Shown: positions 15,142 to 18,579 of the stretch, one piece after another
How the letters are laid out: each line of letters begins with the position of its first letter
Numbering within the stretch: position 1 is the first letter of the stretch
NCBI GenBank assembly: GCA_025997715.1
Contig: BNUY01000047.1
Location: 1 to 18,579 of the forward strand
From: Spirochaetia bacterium
GTDB taxonomy: Bacteria > Spirochaetota > Spirochaetia > Treponematales > Breznakiellaceae
Length of the DNA stretch: 18,579 nucleotides
Direction: 5' to 3'
Program-made: the position numbers and the translations under genes
The notes under the pieces: generated by a model
What the model saw: the letters and a program-made list of their open reading frames with translations, nothing else
Told to the model about the DNA's origin: nothing
Database searches by the model: none

Positions 15142-16041
15142 ATGAACTTGACACCCGGTAATATGCGGGGGCCCTTTTGGCATTATCTCCCCTACAGCGA
15201 AGAGGACGAGAACCTGGGGATGGTATGTGCCAACGTGGGCAGCATGGAGGTGTCCCCGAATACCGAGTATCCTCCCTATAAAAACGAGCATCCCGCCCTG
15301 TTCCGGTCGGTTGCGGAGGGACGTGTTCTGCCCACCTTTCAGATAATATACATCACCGCCGGCCGGGGCATACTTGAGGTGGAGAATACCGCCTACACCC
15401 TTAGGCCCGGTTCGGTCTTTATCCTGCATCCGATGATGAAACACCGGTACAAGCCGGTCTTTGAAATCGGGTGGCATGAATATTGGGTTGGTTTTCAGGG
15501 GGAATATTTTACCAGGCTGATGGAACGGGGCGTCCTTTCCCGGGAGCGCATTTTTTTTGAAGCCGGGCTCCACGATTTTATGATATCCGCCTTTAACCAG
15601 ATCATCGAGGAGGTCAAAACACAGCGGCCCCTCTTTCAGTTAAAAGCCTGTTCGCTTATTGTTTCCCTGCTTGCGGAGATCCTGACCCGTGAACGGCGGA
15701 AGGATCAGCCAAATTCATACCAAAAAATCGTGGAAAAGACAAAATATCTCATGGAAACGAATATTTTTAGCGCCATCAATCTATCGGATATCGCCGAACA
15801 GATAGGGGTAAGCACTTCCCGGCTGAATGAGATTTTTAAAACCTATACATCCATGACTCCCTACCAATATTTTATCCACATTAAGATACTTAAGGCTGAA
15901 AGTTTGCTGGAGCAGAAGGATGCGTCGGTAAAAGAGGTGGCGTATAACCTGGGGTTTGAGGATCAGTATCATTTTTCACGGCTTTTTAAGAGTAAGACGG
16001 GGATTGCGCCTTCGGATTGGCATAAGCTGATTTGGGGATAG
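15142..16041 (+). CDS. AraC-family transcriptional regulator (module 2)
   Basis: A 299-residue paralogue of the regulator at 282-1187; by eye well over half of the residues are identical, rising in the DNA-binding domain. The sensing domain includes RPGSVFILHPMMKHRYKP (about 88-105) and the helix-turn-helix units are about 213-235 (NLSDIAEQIGVSTSRLNEIF) and 261-285 (ASVKEVAYNLGFEDQYHFSR), followed by KSKTGIAPSDW. I choose ATG 15142; an in-frame ATG at 15085 would add 19 residues, but that stretch is the conserved operator DNA and its homologue beside the other regulator is in another frame. No good ribosome-binding site precedes either start. Gene order (divergent from mutarotase and transporter, followed by the kinase) suggests it governs the second operon and possibly both, given the shared operator. 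Confidence 0.88.
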   Translation: MNLTPGNMRGPFWHYLPYSEEDENLGMVCANVGSMEVSPNTEYPPYKNEHPALFRSVAEGRVLPTFQIIYITAGRGILEVENTAYTLRPGSVFILHPMMKHRYKPVFEIGWHEYWVGFQGEYFTRLMERGVLSRERIFFEAGLHDFMISAFNQIIEEVKTQRPLFQLKACSLIVSLLAEILTRERRKDQPNSYQKIVEKTKYLMETNIFSAINLSDIAEQIGVSTSRLNEIFKTYTSMTPYQYFIHIKILKAESLLEQKDASVKEVAYNLGFEDQYHFSRLFKSKTGIAPSDWHKLIWG

Positions 16042-16088
16042 ATTTTACCGCAATGCTGTATTACAATTACGGATTAATGGAGTCTGGC

Positions 16089-17585
16089 ATGGATTATATC
16101 GCGGTTATCGACATTGGCATGACCAATAAAAAAGTGGCGGTCTATGACGGCAACTTAGTGCAGCTTGATGCCCGCTATCGGAACTTCCCCCCAAAAATGG
16201 TGGACGGCATTGAAACCCATGACCTTCAAGCCATGGAGGATTGGTTTGTTGAGCAGCTTGCGTATTTTGCGAAAAAATACCCCATAAAGGCGATTGCGGT
16301 CAGTACCCATGGGGCAACCTTTGTCTGCGTAGGGGCGGGGGGAATACCTTCGGTCCCCTGTATATATTATACCTACGAACCGGGTGATGATTTTCACCGC
16401 CAATTCTACGAACGCCTTGGCTCCCCTGCCGCACTTCAGGCCAGGACGGGAACCCCGTATCTGAAGTCGATGATCAATACGGCCAAGGGTATTTTTTTCG
16501 CGCAGCAAAAGTATCCAGAGGAGTTTAAGAACACGGTACATGTACTGATGTACCCCCAGTATTGGGGTTACCGCTTTACCGGAAAGACCGGCGCCGAAGG
16601 TACCTACATGGGCTGTCACGCCTACCTCTGGGATCAGATTGATAACCGCCTCTCCTCGGTGGCCGATGAGCTGGGCGTTTCCCCTCTGATGCCCCCGAAG
16701 CTCAACTGTTCCTGGGACGTCCTGGGAACCATCACCGAAGCGTTTGCAGAGAAAACCGGCCTCGCAGAGGATGTGATTGTTACCATGGGTATCCACGATT
16801 CCAATTCCTCCCTGCTGCCCCACTTTGCCAAGAAGGGCGAAACCGGCTTTTTGCTCAACTCCACCGGCACCTGGTGTGTCAGCATGAACCCCGTAGCGCA
16901 ATACGGCTTTGCCCCGGATGAGTTAGGCAAGGTGGTGTTCTTCAATATTTCCGCCTTTGGGAAACCGGTAAAGACCGGCATCTTCCTTGGGGGGCAGGAA
17001 TTTGAAACCTGGTCCAAAGTACTAATGGACATCCATAAACGCGCCGACCTGCCGGGCTATGACGAGGAACTCTACCGCCGGGTACTGCGGGAAAAACAGG
17101 CCTTCCTCACCCCGGAACTAAGCGCCGGGTCAGGCCAGTTTCCCCTTTCCAAGCCCCGGGTAGTGGAGGACGGCCGGGACTATCACTACGGACTACTGTC
17201 CAAGGGAAAAGAGATACCGCCGTGCTTTAAAAACTACGAAACGGGTTTTGCCCTGCTACGGATATCCCTGGTGATGCAGTCCCTTACCGCCGTTGAACGG
17301 ATAGGCCTGGTACCGGGGGAGGAAGTTTTTACCGAGGGCGGCTTCCGAAAAAACAAAGCCTACAATGTTTTGCTCTCATCAGCCCTAAAGGACAATCCCA
17401 CATTCCTGACCGACATCGCGGAAGCCAGCGCCTTCGGAGCCGCCATGACCGCCAAGATGGCATTAACCGGTCAGGGGCTTTCCACACTGGCGAAAGATTT
17501 CGAGATAGAATATCAGGAAGTGGCGAAAGCCGATATCCCGGAGCTGTTCCCCTACCGGGCCGCGTGGCTGAAACTAGCTCAGTAA
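16089..17585 (+). CDS. FGGY-family sugar kinase, probable deoxyketose kinase
   Basis: A 498-residue FGGY carbohydrate kinase, probably phosphorylating the ketose made by the isomerases (L-rhamnulose or L-fuculose). Visible motifs are the N-terminal phosphate-binding VIDIGMTNKKVAVYD (6-20), GIHDSNSSL with the likely catalytic base Asp237, LLNSTGTWCV (255-264), GGQEFETW (301-308) and the nucleotide-binding TEGGFRKNKAYN (415-426). The ATG at 16089 has GGAG six bases upstream; the frame remains open to an earlier start at 16032 that would overlap the regulator and has no ribosome-binding site. It follows the regulator by 47 bases and is the only sugar kinase seen in the window, so it may serve both modules. 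Whether it is RhaB-like or FucK-like cannot be decided by reading. No aldolase gene follows within the window. Confidence 0.87.
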   Translation: MDYIAVIDIGMTNKKVAVYDGNLVQLDARYRNFPPKMVDGIETHDLQAMEDWFVEQLAYFAKKYPIKAIAVSTHGATFVCVGAGGIPSVPCIYYTYEPGDDFHRQFYERLGSPAALQARTGTPYLKSMINTAKGIFFAQQKYPEEFKNTVHVLMYPQYWGYRFTGKTGAEGTYMGCHAYLWDQIDNRLSSVADELGVSPLMPPKLNCSWDVLGTITEAFAEKTGLAEDVIVTMGIHDSNSSLLPHFAKKGETGFLLNSTGTWCVSMNPVAQYGFAPDELGKVVFFNISAFGKPVKTGIFLGGQEFETWSKVLMDIHKRADLPGYDEELYRRVLREKQAFLTPELSAGSGQFPLSKPRVVEDGRDYHYGLLSKGKEIPPCFKNYETGFALLRISLVMQSLTAVERIGLVPGEEVFTEGGFRKNKAYNVLLSSALKDNPTFLTDIAEASAFGAAMTAKMALTGQGLSTLAKDFEIEYQEVAKADIPELFPYRAAWLKLAQ

Positions 17586-17618
17586 GGCCCTTTTCCTGGT
17601 TTTCCATAAAGGAGAGGG

Positions 17619-17768
17619 ATGAGCCGCACTTTTTTGAACGGCTCGCAGTTCAGCGATATAATGGTGACGGACCGAATGCATTTCCCCACTCAGTTCGGCG
17701 ATATAGTGTTGACGCAGCGGGAGGAAGGGGGCATGGCGGGTCGAATGCATTTGGGTTTCCCCGCGTAG
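17619..17768 (+). CDS. Small ORF, 49 residues, internally repeated, unknown
   Basis: This ORF starts at ATG 17619, six bases after AAGGAG (17608-17613), a strong ribosome-binding site, and ends at TAG 17766-17768. Its product has an internal repeat: QFSDIMVTDRMHFP (10-23) and QFGDIVLT followed by nine inserted residues and RMHLGFP (25-48). I recognise no family. Nucleotide identity between the repeats is high, so it may be a recently duplicated coding fragment, a remnant of a mobile element, or a repeat that happens to be open. It lies between the kinase and the intron end. The ribosome-binding site favours translation, but the small size and place next to mobile DNA keep confidence low. Confidence 0.35.
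   Translation: MSRTFLNGSQFSDIMVTDRMHFPTQFGDIVLTQREEGGMAGRMHLGFPA
17646..17752 (+). repeat. Imperfect direct repeat pair
   Basis: The 23-bp segment at 17646-17668 recurs at 17691-17713 with 3 mismatches, and the 11-bp CGAATGCATTT at 17673-17683 recurs exactly at 17742-17752. The two segments keep the same order; copy 2 has an extra 24 bp between them. The distance between repeat starts is 45 bp, a multiple of 3, so the reading frame of the small ORF is kept. Confidence 0.75.
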
Positions 17769-17781
17769 GGAGACTTATTCA

Positions 17782-17805
17782 GGCCCCCTGGGGCCGGGCT
17801 CCCGG
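17782..17805. repeat. Two adjoining GC-rich palindromes
   Basis: GGCCCC (17782-17787) pairs with GGGGCC (17790-17795), and CCGGG (17794-17798) pairs with CCCGG (17801-17805); the two stems share two bases, so only one can form fully at a time. They lie some 30 bases beyond the predicted 3' end of the group II intron, in its 3' exon. They could be a transcription-stop remnant or part of the intron's target sequence. No T-tract follows on either strand. Confidence 0.4.
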
Positions 17806-17835
17806 AGTGGATTCCCCCAACCGCATGAGCGCCCG

Positions 17836-17910
17836 GTCGGGTAGAACCGGGCAGTCACCCACCCGGAACCCCCACAGATCCGGACATGCCCAATTAAGGC
17901 ATCCGGCTCC
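17836..17910 (-). ncRNA. Group II intron 3' end: domains V and VI
   Basis: On the minus strand, GGAGCCGGATGCC (17910-17898) and GGGCATGTCCGGATCT (17891-17876) fold around a TTAATT loop into a domain V-like hairpin, with the AGC triad near the 5' base and a two-base TG bulge on the 3' side. Directly after it, a GGGGG run and paired CCGGG/CCCGG around GGTGACT give a domain VI-like stem with a candidate branch-point A, and CTACCCGAC ends at 17836, fitting the usual final AY of such introns. The TTAATT-looped domain V is, as I recall, found in bacterial group II introns whose maturase lacks an endonuclease domain, which agrees with the neighbouring ORF. The exact 3' splice point is tentative. Confidence 0.65.
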
Positions 17911-17927
17911 TCTGGAAAAAGATTCGC

Positions 17928-18578
17928 TTAACCATATGAGTGTACAATCCTGGGTGCTGGTAATGGGAACTGTTTCAAGTACTCCGCGAATCGCTCCCAG
18001 GTATAGGACTTTCGGTTAGACCGGCGATTAAGCCATTTTAGCCATACCACCTGAACTAGATGATAAAATAGCGCTATGCTCTTATAGTTGCCCGTAATCC
18101 CGTAGTATGCGTAATGCCCTTTCAGTTTTGCCGCAAGCATTGCATGTTGCTCTTTTTGCGGTGTATCCCGAAAGCGCCTACACCATTGGGTGATTGCCGC
18201 CGTTGCTCTCGCCAACCGTTTGCTGTCTGTTTTGTGGTATACGACCCAGTTGCCTTTCTTCGACCTCTTCCAAAAATGTTTGAAGCCAAGAAACGTGAAG
18301 CTGCCCTTCCCTTTCCGGTTGTTTCCCTGTGGTACTGTGAAGTCAATTAACTTTGTCTTTTCGGGATGTATGGTTAGTCCATACTTTGCAAACCGGAGGG
18401 GCAAGACCTTCATTATCCGCTCCGCATCCTCTTGCAGCTCACAGCCGATGATTGCATCATCCGCATATCGCACCATAAATGCTCTCCCTTTGAGGCAGGG
18501 CTTTACCATTTCCACAAACCACTTGTCCAGCACTTCGTGAAGGTATATGTTGCTCAATATCGGTGAGATTACTCCCCC
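17928..18578 (-). CDS. ltrA: Group II intron reverse transcriptase/maturase, 3' part
   Basis: 216 C-terminal residues of an LtrA-type intron-encoded protein; the gene enters from beyond the right edge, so its N-terminus is not visible. The fragment begins with GGVISPILSNIYLHEVLDKWF, a conserved RT block, and continues to the catalytic MVRYADDAIIG motif, then PEKTKLIDF and FLGFKHFWKR of the later RT blocks. The maturase (X/thumb) domain follows: WCRRFRDTPQKEQHAMLAAKLKGHYAYYGITGN, VVWLKWLNRRS and the ending FPLPAPRIVHSYG. There is no DNA-binding or HNH endonuclease extension after that, so this is an endonuclease-less type. The YADD is intact and no frameshift is seen in the visible part. The stop codon is about 18 bases upstream of the domain V hairpin, the usual close arrangement. 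Confidence 0.93.
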   Translation of the reverse strand, partial: GGVISPILSNIYLHEVLDKWFVEMVKPCLKGRAFMVRYADDAIIGCELQEDAERIMKVLPLRFAKYGLTIHPEKTKLIDFTVPQGNNRKGKGSFTFLGFKHFWKRSKKGNWVVYHKTDSKRLARATAAITQWCRRFRDTPQKEQHAMLAAKLKGHYAYYGITGNYKSIALFYHLVQVVWLKWLNRRSNRKSYTWERFAEYLKQFPLPAPRIVHSYG

Positions 18579-18579
18579 T

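Noticed and set aside
15061..15573. A 170-codon minus-strand frame antisense to the second AraC gene
   Set aside because: Shadow of a gene strongly supported by its paralogue; no independent motif.
17646..17752. The repeats near the right end as a CRISPR array
   Set aside because: There are only two imperfect units, differently spaced segments, no uniform spacers and no cas genes.

Overview
The window is a bacterial carbohydrate-catabolism locus of moderate-to-high GC with pieces of mobile DNA at both ends. The organism is not certain. The glycine-rich start of one mature sugar-binding protein, the dense CUT2-type ABC transporters and the URO-D-like gene beside them fit a gut spirochaete (Treponema-like), but this is inference from style, not from a marker gene.

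Layout: (1) bases 3-230, the C-terminal end of a probable transposase entering from the left. (2) An AraC-family regulator on the minus strand (282-1187). (3) Divergent from it, a plus-strand operon of six or seven genes (1274-8931): a FucI/AraA-family aldose isomerase, a rhamnose-type ABC transporter (ATPase, two permeases, then the binding protein RhaS), L-rhamnose mutarotase RhaM and L-rhamnose isomerase RhaA. (4) Convergent with it, a minus-strand operon (15029-8937): a second RhaM-family mutarotase, a second CUT2 transporter (ATPase, two permeases, lipoprotein binding protein) and a URO-D superfamily protein. (5) Divergent from that, a second, closely related AraC regulator (15142-16041), followed by an FGGY sugar kinase (16089-17585). 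(6) A 49-codon ORF with internal repeats, GC-rich palindromes, and then the 3' part of a group II intron on the minus strand (domains VI and V, and the C-terminal half of its reverse transcriptase/maturase), which leaves the window on the right.

Functionally, the set covers import of a 6-deoxy-hexose (L-rhamnose well supported; the second substrate probably a related sugar), anomer conversion, isomerisation to the ketose and phosphorylation. No rhamnulose-1-phosphate or fuculose-1-phosphate aldolase is present, so the pathway must be finished elsewhere. The locus looks like two related modules facing each other, each with an AraC regulator divergent from an operon that carries a mutarotase and a CUT2 transporter.

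The most notable non-coding signal is a roughly 53-bp element found in both regulator/operon intergenic regions (1208-1260 and, inverted, 15063-15116). Within it, two half-sites read ATGGAC and ATGGAA as direct repeats exactly 21 bp apart in both copies. That spacing is typical of AraC-family operators, and I propose the element as the shared binding site of the two paralogous regulators.
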